A stretch of 48,585 bases of DNA, taken from assembly GCA_030262895.1 (NCBI GenBank), contig JAJSZW010000012.1:1-48585 (forward strand). The letters run 5' to 3'. Under the pieces are notes generated by a model, which was given only the letters and a program-made list of their open reading frames with translations, was not told the DNA's origin and made no database searches. Below, one piece after another: positions 23,923 to 32,722 of this stretch (the stretch's first letter is position 1; every line of letters begins with the position of its first letter). A program made the translations under genes and the position numbers. Source of the stretch: Deltaproteobacteria bacterium. Lineage in GTDB: Bacteria; Desulfobacterota; Desulfobacteria; Desulfobacterales; ETH-SRB1.

Positions 23923-25872
23923 TCAATGACATTTTTTGCAGTTCCCCTCCTTAAACGGTGGGTGCAGGACCTTATGCATCAGGCCCTTGTTCTCCGCACT
24001 GTGTGTTTCATGACAACCAATACAATCCGTCTCGTTGATGGCGATTCCAGAGTGGGCATCCGCCATGGCCGGATTATTGAGATTGTGACAACCCTTGCAA
24101 AGGCTCACTCCTTTGCCTGTAAGTAAGTTTTCAATATCTGCATAGTGAGGCACATGGCATTTCAAACACATCCTTTCCTTTGCCGGCGCGTGCTGAAATT
24201 CATCCTTTTCAATATTAAGTGCAAGGCCGGAGTGGCATGACAGGCAGAGGCTTCCTGCCGGCCTGTTTAACCGCCCTTTTATTTTGCTTCCATGTGGATT
24301 ATGGCAGGATGTGCATTTTCCATCTCTTATCGGCATGTGGGTATGTTTGCTTTTTTGAGAAAGAGTCTGAATGTTTTTGTGGCACCCATAACAATTATTC
24401 GCTCCTTCTTCAATCAACTGAAAATCGTTGTCGCTGGCGTGTTCGTCGTGGCATGTGAAACATCGGCCCTTTGCAAAAGATTCATGAACACTTCCATCAC
24501 TTATCTCGTCGAGCATCCCCTTATGGCAATTAAAACAGAGTTTGTTTTTTTTCTGGATCAAAAGCTTTTCCTCTGTTGTAGAGTGGGGGCTGTGGCAGAC
24601 TACACATCGTCCGATCCTTATTGGAGTATGAACATTGACCCGATCAAAGAGCATCTTCTCTTTTTGATGGCACGTATAGCACTGCTCGACCTCAGCAAGC
24701 CTGAGCTCAAACTTGTGATTCGATGCATGGGGGTCGTGGCAGGTAACACAGTCTCCTTTTTTAACAGGACTGTGAACATTCGGCTGCGTAAAATCATCTT
24801 TTTTGTGACACTGGTAGCAAAGGTTTTTGCCTGTCTCTTTTAATTCATAATCGTTGTTTGATGCATGGGGATTATGACAGGATGTACAATTGTTCTCTCC
24901 TGCCGGCTTATGAACGTGCTGTTTCTCAATCAACTTCTCTCTTTCTTTATGGCACGAATAGCAAAGCTTTCCATCAGGCAGAAGCGTTGCATCTTTGTTA
25001 TCCGTGGCATGGGGGCTGTGACATGAGAGGCAATTATCTTTTTTGACCGGGTCATGGACATGGGCCTTTGAAAATGCTATCCGGTTTTCCGTGTGGCACT
25101 CATAGCAGAGGTCTGCTCCTGTTTTTTTGACACCTAAAGGGCGCTCTGATTCAGGCGGGTTGTGGCAGGATTTGCACTGGTTCTGATCAAGTGGCGTGTG
25201 CACAAATTCTCGAAGCAGTTTTGTATTTGAAGAAGAATGAGGCGTATGGCAGGAGACACAGGTATCTCCCTCCGGCTTATAACCTGAATGGCTTTTGACA
25301 AACCCGGGCTTATTAAAATCGTGACATTTCCTGCAAACAGCATCCGTTGAATCAAAAAGCGATTTCTCATAATCAGAACCATGAGCATCATGGCAGGTCA
25401 AACACCCCTTGTCGGATAAGGGCGCATGCTGCATCTTTCTGCTATAGGCATCTTCTTTATGGCAGATAAAGCAAAGATTATTTCCCTTGTTTTTTAACAG
25501 GTTTTTGTTTTCAGACGAATGTGGACTGTGACAGCTTAAACACTCTCTTTCTTTTGTCGGAGTATGAAGATGCTTTTTGTCAAGCACACTCTTCATCTCT
25601 TTATGACAGGTGTAACACAGCTCCTTTTCGCTTACCTTTAAGTAAGCGCCCCCGATCACCCCGTGGGGTCTGTGACACGATTCACATTCATTGTCTTTTA
25701 GAGGCTTATGGACAATCCCCGCCTTCTTAAACTCATCGACCTTTTTTTGATGGCACTCGACGCATTTTTTTCTCACAAGCTGCCTTGACACCCTGCTCTT
25801 GCAAGAAACAAAGCCCCCAATGATCATTGCAATCGATAACAAATATAAAATCGCCAGCTTCGTATTCTTCAT
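23923..25872 (-). CDS. 26-heme cytochrome c lipoprotein
   Basis: The 649-residue protein has a lipobox at GFVSC/KS and twenty-six CxxCH sites, about one per 25 residues. Alternating CxSCHxPHxS and CYxCHK sites make about thirteen doubled-CxxCH repeats. The last motif, CKKCH, is the final five residues of the chain. Its ATG overlaps the TGA of the prolyl isomerase gene (ATGA), so the two are translationally coupled. Its size and lipid anchor suggest a long heme wire through or beside the outer-membrane barrel encoded at 32723. That role is inferred from context. Confidence 0.93.
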   Translation of the reverse strand: MKNTKLAILYLLSIAMIIGGFVSCKSRVSRQLVRKKCVECHQKKVDEFKKAGIVHKPLKDNECESCHRPHGVIGGAYLKVSEKELCYTCHKEMKSVLDKKHLHTPTKERECLSCHSPHSSENKNLLKNKGNNLCFICHKEDAYSRKMQHAPLSDKGCLTCHDAHGSDYEKSLFDSTDAVCRKCHDFNKPGFVKSHSGYKPEGDTCVSCHTPHSSSNTKLLREFVHTPLDQNQCKSCHNPPESERPLGVKKTGADLCYECHTENRIAFSKAHVHDPVKKDNCLSCHSPHATDNKDATLLPDGKLCYSCHKEREKLIEKQHVHKPAGENNCTSCHNPHASNNDYELKETGKNLCYQCHKKDDFTQPNVHSPVKKGDCVTCHDPHASNHKFELRLAEVEQCYTCHQKEKMLFDRVNVHTPIRIGRCVVCHSPHSTTEEKLLIQKKNKLCFNCHKGMLDEISDGSVHESFAKGRCFTCHDEHASDNDFQLIEEGANNCYGCHKNIQTLSQKSKHTHMPIRDGKCTSCHNPHGSKIKGRLNRPAGSLCLSCHSGLALNIEKDEFQHAPAKERMCLKCHVPHYADIENLLTGKGVSLCKGCHNLNNPAMADAHSGIAINETDCIGCHETHSAENKGLMHKVLHPPFKEGNCKKCH

Positions 25873-27326
25873 GGGCTAACCTGTGTTTTAGTTTCTTCGG
25901 GTAATTTTTGCCGGTATTTTTCTTCTATGAGTTTCAGGGCCTTTTTGTTGATTCTGATTGTAGAGACATCCCGTAATTCCGCCAAATACTTAGAGAGCAT
26001 TTTGTCGAAGTTCTTTTGCGCTACGATTTTTTTGAGACTATCGACGACTCTGGAGAATTCTATGGGCTCTCCTCCTCTTTTGCCCTTTAATTTAATGATC
26101 TTGTATTGTCTGTTGTCAGCGATCACCTCGCTGATCTCACCTGCTTTCAGCCGGTTTAACTCCTTCCTGATTGCAGGAGAAAAGGAATCAGCATTAGCCC
26201 ATACAGCCTTTTGCCTTGGTCTCCATGTTTCCGACACCTGAGCCGCCAAAAAATTAAAGCTCGCTCCCTGCTTTAATTCTTTCAGAGCTTTTTCAGCATC
26301 TTTACGAGTCTTAAAGATCATATCTTTGAACCAGACTTCATAACCTTTTTTGAAATCATCTATATGGTCTTCATAATATCGTGTCAACTCATTTTTTGTT
26401 GGAATTGTCAGGGGATAGATTATCTTTGCCTTAAATTCATTGATAAGGATTTGCTCTTTACGCTCTTTAACCTTTTTCATAAATAAAGGGTCCTTGGCAT
26501 AATTGCGCTTTAACGCCTCCCGCTCGATCAATTTGTATGTGATCTGGCTATCCAGAATTTCTTTTTTTAAATCATTTTGCATTTTTTCCAGTTGTTCCTT
26601 TTGTTCCTTGTCTTTTAACAAAGTATACATCCTGGACCATTTTTGAGATGCCTGTTTCATATCATAAAGAAAACTATCAAGTGAAATCATATCACCATTT
26701 ACGCTCGCCACCACCGACTTTTTTCCTGTATAATTCTTTTCCGGATCAAGCAGGTTAATCAGGTCCCTGTCAATCCATATATCCGCCTGTTTTCTCAGCT
26801 CGGAAATAAAGTTATCAGACAGCTCTTTCTCTTTTTCCTTCCGGAGGTTTTTTTTGATTCGTTTTTCTACCTTTTCAAACATCACTTCAGGGGTCGGCCC
26901 ATCTTTCTCATAGTGCTCTTTGAAATAGTCGAGAATGTCCTGATCGCTGATGTTGATTTTATCAAGTACCACTTCTTTTCTTAATATGATGACAGACTGG
27001 GTAGTCACGTAGGAGTCAATATTTTTTATGAAATCAGCAGACCTGTCAAGTTCCACCCTGTACGCGTCCTGGATTATGAGTCTCTCATCAATTATCTCTT
27101 CAACAATATCCAGAACCTCGATGCCGCCGGCACCCTTTTCAGGCCGGATTTGCGGCTTATTCCTGTGAATAGCCTTGATTTTCTTCTGAAGATTATCTTT
27201 ATTAATGGCCTCGCCATTGACTTCGGCAAGAACGGCTGCATCCATGGCAGCGCAGCAAGGCACAGCCATATATGCAACTCCACCCATGCAAAATACGAAC
27301 AAAACAAAAACAAATAGTTTTTTCAT
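25869..27326 (-). CDS. SurA/PpiC-type peptidyl-prolyl isomerase
   Basis: The 485-residue protein has a signal peptide ending near VPCCAA/MDA and a SurA-like helical N domain (VLAEVNGEAINKDNL). A second copy of that pattern follows (VVASVNGDMISLDSFLYDMK). A C-terminal parvulin domain runs at about residues 325-420, including EVWFKDMIFKTRKDAEKALK and GEISEVIADNRQYKIIKLKG. Such proteins help fold exported and outer-membrane proteins. The gene overlaps the 26-heme gene by four bases, so it probably acts on that cytochrome or on the barrel. AAGGAT precedes the ATG. The family-1 element lies directly upstream. Confidence 0.9.
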   Translation of the reverse strand: MKKLFVFVLFVFCMGGVAYMAVPCCAAMDAAVLAEVNGEAINKDNLQKKIKAIHRNKPQIRPEKGAGGIEVLDIVEEIIDERLIIQDAYRVELDRSADFIKNIDSYVTTQSVIILRKEVVLDKINISDQDILDYFKEHYEKDGPTPEVMFEKVEKRIKKNLRKEKEKELSDNFISELRKQADIWIDRDLINLLDPEKNYTGKKSVVASVNGDMISLDSFLYDMKQASQKWSRMYTLLKDKEQKEQLEKMQNDLKKEILDSQITYKLIEREALKRNYAKDPLFMKKVKERKEQILINEFKAKIIYPLTIPTKNELTRYYEDHIDDFKKGYEVWFKDMIFKTRKDAEKALKELKQGASFNFLAAQVSETWRPRQKAVWANADSFSPAIRKELNRLKAGEISEVIADNRQYKIIKLKGKRGGEPIEFSRVVDSLKKIVAQKNFDKMLSKYLAELRDVSTIRINKKALKLIEEKYRQKLPEETKTQVSP

Positions 27327-27339
27327 TATAATCCTTATA

Positions 27340-27498
27340 CCTAAATTGAGCGATTTTTTACTCGACCTGCACCAATCTTTTGCGCATCAAGGACTTGCGA
27401 AAAGTCTCGACATATCCATTGGTATGCCTACGCTTTTCGCAAACCTTGCTGCATCAAGATCTCGGCACATTTCTTCGCAAAAAATCGCTCAACTTAGG
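27340..27498. repeat. Family-1 palindromic element, full copy inside the operon
   Basis: This 159-bp reference copy has both ends intact (CCTAAATTGAGCG...CGCTCAACTTAGG) and a perfect 5-bp target duplication, TTATA (27335-27339 and 27499-27503). The right duplication contains the stop codon of the HAMP gene. It separates the HAMP and PpiC genes in the middle of the 16-kb train and would form a strong hairpin in that transcript. Confidence 0.92.
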
Positions 27499-28074
27499 TT
27501 ATAACTTAAAGATGTTGACAGCTTCCTGAAGACTCGCATTTTCCGCCTTGATTTTCTTTACTATATCATCAACATTTTCGCCTGAAGTCTGTGCGACAAG
27601 CTCGTCTATATGCCCGGAAATATCCCCCATCTTTTTAATCTTAGCCCTTAATCCTTCAACCATTATATTCATCGAATTCGTAAGGTCTCCGATTTCATCT
27701 CCTTTGCGAATATTTATTTTCTTTTTTAGATTCCCTTTGCCGATGTCAACAAGCTCTTTTTCTATTCGATAAAGTGGGCCGGCAATTGCATAGGGGAAGA
27801 AAACAGCCGCAAAAAAACCCAGAACAAGACTTGAAAAAAAGCCGGCGAGCAGCACCGGAAAAAGAAAGTCTAAAAAGTTATCTGCCTTAACATGAAACAG
27901 GCGGTAAGATTTCCCAACATTTATGTCGCTGTAAAGGTAAAAGACAATGCCGGTCAAAAGCAATGTGATAAAAATAATGCTCCATATCTTAACCAACATT
28001 CGAAGCTGCAACCTTTTTTTTATGGAAAAGTTAAAAAACCTTTTCCTCTTGAAATTCTTTTTTGAAGTTGACAT
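27499..28074 (-). CDS. HAMP-domain membrane protein
   Basis: The protein of about 190 residues has two membrane helices (near WSIIFITLLLTGIVFYLY and PVLLAGFFSSLVLGFFAAVF). A HAMP linker follows (AGPLYRIEKELVDIGKGNLK, then GDEIGDLTNSMNIMVEGL), and a coiled-coil tail ends the chain. No kinase, cyclase or methyl-accepting domain is present. The ATG at 28074 has a strong GGAGGT site and is preferred to an ATG at 28104. It lies between the pentaheme and PpiC genes. It may be a sensor or a structural anchor, with unknown partner. Confidence 0.85.
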   Translation of the reverse strand: MSTSKKNFKRKRFFNFSIKKRLQLRMLVKIWSIIFITLLLTGIVFYLYSDINVGKSYRLFHVKADNFLDFLFPVLLAGFFSSLVLGFFAAVFFPYAIAGPLYRIEKELVDIGKGNLKKKINIRKGDEIGDLTNSMNIMVEGLRAKIKKMGDISGHIDELVAQTSGENVDDIVKKIKAENASLQEAVNIFKL

Positions 28075-28120
28075 AATACCTCCAATTTTTATATGACCGT
28101 CCATAAATTCAAGCAGTTAC

Positions 28121-29326
28121 TTAGTATTCTTTATGGCAGGTTTTGCAAAGATCTTTTGAGGCATCCAATCGAGTAAAATATTTTCGATTCCCGCCATGCA
28201 CATCATGGCACGTAACACAGGTGATAATCCCGCCTTCCAGTGTCGGCAAATAATCCGGCACATTTGTTCCACTTTTTTGGGCTACTCCAACCGGATGCGA
28301 TACACCCAGAATTTCGGGAGGATGACATCTGTAACAGCCTTTGATTGTAAGCTCCTTCTTTGTGACAAGATATCTATATTGACCATTCATAGATTTCTGA
28401 GCATCAGGGCTTGCGGCCGGCGAAGCCAAAAGCTCAGTCTTAGCGGTTGCCGTCTTTACTTTCAGACATTCAACAGTCATCTTTGCGGGCGTTGTAGTTT
28501 CAACATATATGCCAAGGTTTGAACCAAGCAAAAAGACGAGTTGACTTGCAAACGCCAATTCTTCAGTCTTTTTTTTCGTTGCTGTAGCATGCAAGTCTTG
28601 TGAAACAGTTGCATTGAAAACATAATCCTTTGAAACAGCTTCATTGCCTGAAACATCTCGCGATTTTACCCTGAAGTGATGCTTCTTTCCGCCTGTCAGA
28701 TCGTACAGGGTTACAGTATGATGCTTTGTCAGAGTTGTATCCTTTGAAGCGTGCAGGCCATATTGATCAGAAAACCCGTACTCTACGCAAGAGGTTGACG
28801 GCTCATCAGTATCCCACGCTATAGTTGTCTCAAAAAATACCTCCTTTTTTATGGGGCCGATATTTATGCCGGATATCACCGGCGGCTTCAAGTCATCGGC
28901 CATCGCATCCTGCAGGCTTGCCGGAATAATCCCTGTATAGTTCTTTTCCAGTGTATGCCCTATCCGATCCTCAATAATAATATTAATGTCGTAAGTTGCA
29001 TCCGGAATAATATCTTCAACTAAAACATTATTTTCTTTTAGATAAGAATAACTGGAAAAAATGATCGGAGCGATAATTTCTTTCGTGGTGACCGTCTCCA
29101 TTTTACCTATCGTACTCTCCTTCCCCAAATGGCATGTAGTGCATTCCTTATCTACAAACGGTGAATGTAGATAAAAATTTTTAATACCTTTTTGGTAAAC
29201 ATCATCATGACATGATAAACAATTGCTTTTCGTCATCATCATTGCTGCAGAAAAGGCATAAAGACCAAAAAATGCAACAGCAATTGAGATGCTTAGTATT
29301 ATTGGATGTTTTATAAAATTTATCAT
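28121..29326 (-). CDS. Membrane-anchored pentaheme cytochrome c with FN3-like domain
   Basis: The protein of about 400 residues starts with a membrane helix (IILSISIAVAFFGLYAF). It has two CxxCH sites near the N terminus (CLSCH, CTTCH) and three near the C terminus (CYRCH, CVTCH, CKTCH). Between them, at about residues 160-250, is a fibronectin-III or purple-acid-phosphatase N-domain-like fold: TTIAWDTDEPSTSCVEYG, then HHTVTLYDLTGGKKHHFRV. The ATG at 29326 is preferred over a GTG at 29359 because of a GAGAG site and the cleaner membrane segment. It may link inner-membrane electron flow to the periplasmic cytochromes. Confidence 0.87.
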   Translation of the reverse strand: MINFIKHPIILSISIAVAFFGLYAFSAAMMMTKSNCLSCHDDVYQKGIKNFYLHSPFVDKECTTCHLGKESTIGKMETVTTKEIIAPIIFSSYSYLKENNVLVEDIIPDATYDINIIIEDRIGHTLEKNYTGIIPASLQDAMADDLKPPVISGINIGPIKKEVFFETTIAWDTDEPSTSCVEYGFSDQYGLHASKDTTLTKHHTVTLYDLTGGKKHHFRVKSRDVSGNEAVSKDYVFNATVSQDLHATATKKKTEELAFASQLVFLLGSNLGIYVETTTPAKMTVECLKVKTATAKTELLASPAASPDAQKSMNGQYRYLVTKKELTIKGCYRCHPPEILGVSHPVGVAQKSGTNVPDYLPTLEGGIITCVTCHDVHGGNRKYFTRLDASKDLCKTCHKEY

Positions 29327-29511
29327 ATTAAAAACTCTCAATCCATATTTTTTTTCCACAGGCTGTTTTACATCAGGAGTAACTACTCACGTAGTCAGGC
29401 TGAAGCTGTTTAGACTGAAGGCTGAAGGGGTCAGAAGAGCACGATTGCCGTACTTTGACGAAAATATCTGATTTTTGCACCAAACATGGCTTTTAAATGC
29501 GCTTTTCCCTA

Positions 29512-29693
29512 AGGAACGGGGACGAAATAATTTCCCCAAGTAGGCGCATAGATTTGGGTCAGATTTGTTCGATCTTAAATCACAAAAGTTGATAGAATAG
29601 CAGGCTATTTTGATATTTTTGGGATTTAAGATCGGGCAAAGATGGCTTGAAGCTGTGATGCATAGTTGGGGAAGTTATTTCGTCCCCGTTCCT
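29512..29693. repeat. Family-2 palindromic element, nested in a larger repeat
   Basis: This 182-bp element has 28-bp terminal arms beginning AGGAACGGGGACGAAATAA, with one mismatch, and an inner palindrome around 29560-29640. It is flanked by a second inverted pair that shares GTAACTACTCA (near 29379 and 29723) and GGCTGAAG strings. The whole 29360-29735 gap is therefore repeat sequence. Its partner copy is at 45797. It interrupts the minus-strand train between the CsgG-like and pentaheme genes. Confidence 0.87.
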
Positions 29694-29735
29694 AACAGTC
29701 TTCAGTCTTCAGCCTATCCACCTGAGTAGTTACCA

Positions 29736-30311
29736 TCAGGGCATCGTCTCAATCATCTCCAGAACCATTTTTTTGGTCAACTCGCCCACCGACCTGACCT
29801 TGCCGAAATCAAGAACCTTTATATAGTCGTCGCCGGTTCTTCTATGTTGTGCCATCCACAAAATCTTTCCTGTTCGGACGTCCACCAACCTCGAACTGAT
29901 TGAAACCACCGGAATAACGCCCCTTTTCTTTTCCTCCATCCCCACGAATTCTTCTATCCTGCCCATGATAACGGCATCCACCCCCAATCTTCTTCCCATG
30001 CGCTTGATAGTATCGAGATCAACGCCGGTTCTCACAATAATTCGTTCGTTGACAAGAAAGCTCTTAATGTTACCCGGAAATTCCACCTTAAACTTTTTCG
30101 TTTTAACCAGGCTTGCTACAAAGGCCCCTGTTACAATTTTGCTCGCCTCGGCGATCATTGTGTTGTTGTGAAAAGAAAAAATCGCTACTTTTTTGACCCC
30201 TGGCTGATCATGGTTTTTTCGGACATAGGCATGTGGGGTTGTAGCTGATGAACAAGCCGAGATAAATTCCAAGATAACAAGCAGAAAAATAAACTTTTTT
30301 GCCAGGCTCAT
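29736..30311 (-). CDS. CsgG-like lipoprotein (third of three)
   Basis: The protein of about 190 residues has a lipobox at EFISAC/SS. Strands typical of the CsgG/TolB-N fold follow: VKKVAIFSFHNNT, VASLVKTKKFKVE, LGVDAVIMGRIEEF and LVDVRTGKILWMAQ, ending with RRTGDDYIKVLDFGKVRS. The ATG at 30311 has GAGGA upstream and gives a clean lipoprotein signal; an ATG at 30338 overlaps the previous gene. CsgG itself is a larger outer-membrane secretion pore, so this may be a minimal relative. It shares its C-terminal pattern with the two genes upstream. Confidence 0.75.
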   Translation of the reverse strand: MSLAKKFIFLLVILEFISACSSATTPHAYVRKNHDQPGVKKVAIFSFHNNTMIAEASKIVTGAFVASLVKTKKFKVEFPGNIKSFLVNERIIVRTGVDLDTIKRMGRRLGVDAVIMGRIEEFVGMEEKKRGVIPVVSISSRLVDVRTGKILWMAQHRRTGDDYIKVLDFGKVRSVGELTKKMVLEMIETMP

Positions 30312-30315
30312 CAAA

Positions 30316-31851
30316 TCAAAAATCCTCAACCCACTCATCCTTTTTTTTCTCAGGCTCAGTTACTTTAGACTCAGGGCATTTTAAGGGTTGTCTTTCTATT
30401 TGCAATCTGTTTCCCGCTATATCTCTCACTTCAAGCGAATAGGTGAGCCCACCCTCTTCTTCCGGGCTCAGATCTTCTTTTGATTTTTCTTTTACTGGAC
30501 AGACAATGGTTGCCGGGATATTCCCCTCACCCTCAAACTTTCCTGCTTCAGCGCCTGTTCTGTCGTAAATAATGACTTTCCAATCGGCTATTTTGCTTAT
30601 ATCTTTGATTTTTAGCGACAGGGTGAGGCTTTCTTCATTTTCCTCGGCAAGAACAACGGTAGTCTCCGGCGGAGTTTTGTCGACCTCGATCTTCTCCTTT
30701 GCTATAGATGTCCGGTTGCCTGCCTTATCTTCCACAAACAATTGACAGAAATATGTTCCATCTTTAACTGTAGTGTATTGATTATTCTCACCCCGCCAGA
30801 AAAAATCTGTGGGCAGCATGCCGAAACCGTCTTCAGATCTCACGATGTTGCCGTCTTTATCTGTAATCTCAACCCGCCAGCTTTCTAATGAGATTGCTTT
30901 CAGGAGTTCGGGGAAGAATTGAATATAGTCATTGATACCGTCATTATTGGGAGATATAAGCCTTTTCTGGAACAAAAGAGTGACTTCAGGTGGGCTGTTG
31001 TGGACAGTCAGATTGGCTGCTGAGTTTACACTAAAAAGCCTGTTCCATCGGTCCGATACGTAAATCTTCAGCGAATAGACTCCATCAATGAATGGAGCTG
31101 AAGTAGTTCCGGTATAACATCTTCCGTCCTTGGTTTTAAGGTCAATCTCGCTATCAAGGACAAATGCCCTGATATCTCGCAGCTTTTTGGTGATCTCTTT
31201 GACCTCTATTGAGACGCGTGTTGTCTCACCACCTCTTAACACATTAGGGGAAAAACCCGCATAGCTGATTTCAATGGGGGTTATGGATGAGCTGTCCATA
31301 TCGACGATAACGTTAACGGTAGAGGGCAAGTCGCTTAAGAGTTCCTCCACTGTGATTCCTATCAACTTTTGCAAAGAAGTTATCCTGCCTATGCCGAGAA
31401 ATGTGGCAAAGTCGTCACCAGTGCGTGAAATAGAGCTGGCCCAGACAACAGAGCTATCAAAACAATTGATCATCTGGGCATTCATGGCTATCTGTGGATT
31501 TTCACCATCTTCAAGGAGATCAACAGACCCGAGCATCAAGATATTCGCCTTTAAAGCAGTGCCCATTTCTCTGATAGTCGGTTTGTCCAAGAATTCCGTT
31601 CTACGGATTCTTCTTTTGGCAAGAAAATTTTCCAGGATATCCTGAGAAATAACCTCAAATTCATTCTTTACGAGACAATCCGATATAAAACGTGTCATAT
31701 CAAAGGGCATATTTTCGACGGTAAATGTGTCGAAAGGCATCAGGGCTATTCGTTTTATTTTTACCACATCATCCGCAGCCAAAATACGACCCGAAAACCC
31801 ATGGAGCGAAAAAACTAAAATAGCTACTACGATGAACAGATGTTTTTTCAC
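30316..31851 (-). CDS. CsgG-like domain plus FlgD/CHU_C-like repeats, exported
   Basis: The protein of about 511 residues has a signal peptide (MKKHLFIVVAILVFSLHG ... ILA/ADD). Its N-terminal CsgG-like domain (to about residue 190) parallels both neighbours: KIKRIALMPFDTF, ALKANILMLGSVDLL, VVWASSISRTGDDFATFLG. It continues into beta-sandwich segments, including ISPNNDGINDYIQFFPE and TVKDGTYFCQLFVEDKAGNR, typical of FlgD-Ig or gliding-type C-terminal domains. A GTG at 31851 gives the clean signal peptide and is preferred over a TTG at 31890. It may link a pore-like ring to surface proteins. Confidence 0.75.
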   Translation of the reverse strand: MKKHLFIVVAILVFSLHGFSGRILAADDVVKIKRIALMPFDTFTVENMPFDMTRFISDCLVKNEFEVISQDILENFLAKRRIRRTEFLDKPTIREMGTALKANILMLGSVDLLEDGENPQIAMNAQMINCFDSSVVWASSISRTGDDFATFLGIGRITSLQKLIGITVEELLSDLPSTVNVIVDMDSSSITPIEISYAGFSPNVLRGGETTRVSIEVKEITKKLRDIRAFVLDSEIDLKTKDGRCYTGTTSAPFIDGVYSLKIYVSDRWNRLFSVNSAANLTVHNSPPEVTLLFQKRLISPNNDGINDYIQFFPELLKAISLESWRVEITDKDGNIVRSEDGFGMLPTDFFWRGENNQYTTVKDGTYFCQLFVEDKAGNRTSIAKEKIEVDKTPPETTVVLAEENEESLTLSLKIKDISKIADWKVIIYDRTGAEAGKFEGEGNIPATIVCPVKEKSKEDLSPEEEGGLTYSLEVRDIAGNRLQIERQPLKCPESKVTEPEKKKDEWVEDF

Positions 31852-31947
31852 GAAATCGAAACCTCGACCGCAAAATACCTGGATGAACAAAAAATGTTAT
31901 CAAGAAAACATGAAAATAAGTTCAAACAACAACAAACAACAATCCCT

Positions 31948-32529
31948 CTATCCGCCAAAAAGGGTATCAAACATCTCCTCAACCAACTTTCTGCAAAGGT
32001 CGCTACGGCTCTTTTTGCCGATACCGAAGAGCTGATCCAGAATGGTTGCTCCTTTTACACTGTGTGTCGCCTCCCATAGGATCTTATAGGATTTTGCATC
32101 TATCAGCTTCAAAGAGGCAGCGACTTCCGGATAAGAACTGCTCCCTGCCTGCGATATTCCGTATTCTTCAACCGCCCCTACAATAAAGGCCTGGATGTTC
32201 AGCCGCTTTCCGGCCCTTTCGGCAACGCTTTTGCTGATGACGCTTTCTGTTTCCTTAATTCCCTCTTCCCTCAGAACCTTCTCTACCTCTCCGAATTCAA
32301 CAACATCGAATACTCCCCGCCTTAACACCTCCGCAGCCACGGCATTCATTACCTTGGCTTCCGCACCCCTTTCCTGAGTCAGGTTTTTCAAAGGTACAAT
32401 GGCTACTGCTTTAATATATGTAAAATCTGCCGTAGGGTGGATATAATTCATAGGCCCGCCACAATTGTAAAATATCGGCAATACCGCAAGTAAAAGTATT
32501 GTTTGCTTGATCCAACTTATACTATTCAT
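31948..32529 (-). CDS. CsgG-like lipoprotein (first of three)
   Basis: The 193-residue protein has a lipoprotein signal ending at PIFYNC/GG. The fold-defining strands are VKAVAIVPLKNL-like (residues about 40-52), VLRRGVFDVVEFGEVEKVL, LNIQAFIVGAVEEYG and LIDAKSYKILWEATHSVKG. The last part, LDQLFGIGKKSRSDLCRKLV, corresponds to the C termini of the two following proteins. GGAGAACAG precedes the ATG. It is the first of three tandem CsgG-like genes and follows the barrel gene. Its substrate is unknown. It could equally belong to the DUF799/LPP20-type lipoproteins. Confidence 0.72.
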   Translation of the reverse strand: MNSISWIKQTILLLAVLPIFYNCGGPMNYIHPTADFTYIKAVAIVPLKNLTQERGAEAKVMNAVAAEVLRRGVFDVVEFGEVEKVLREEGIKETESVISKSVAERAGKRLNIQAFIVGAVEEYGISQAGSSSYPEVAASLKLIDAKSYKILWEATHSVKGATILDQLFGIGKKSRSDLCRKLVEEMFDTLFGG

Positions 32530-32722
32530 CTGTTCTCCATTCGTAACTATTCAAGACCTTTGCAAAACGTCCCCTTTTGCCCAAATAGCGCTAAAGGTTA
32601 GCGCTGATGCTTCACTTCGTGCCGGCGTCAGGCTATGTTAGCTGATAAGCTGCTGAGCTGTTATGCCTTTTTATCTTATGAGCTTAAGAGCCATCAGCTA
32701 TAAGCTAAACTGTATTCCTGCT

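Noticed and set aside
29736..32529. Curli operon
   Set aside because: The proteins resemble CsgG in fold only, are shorter or differently extended, and no CsgA, CsgB, CsgE or CsgF is present.
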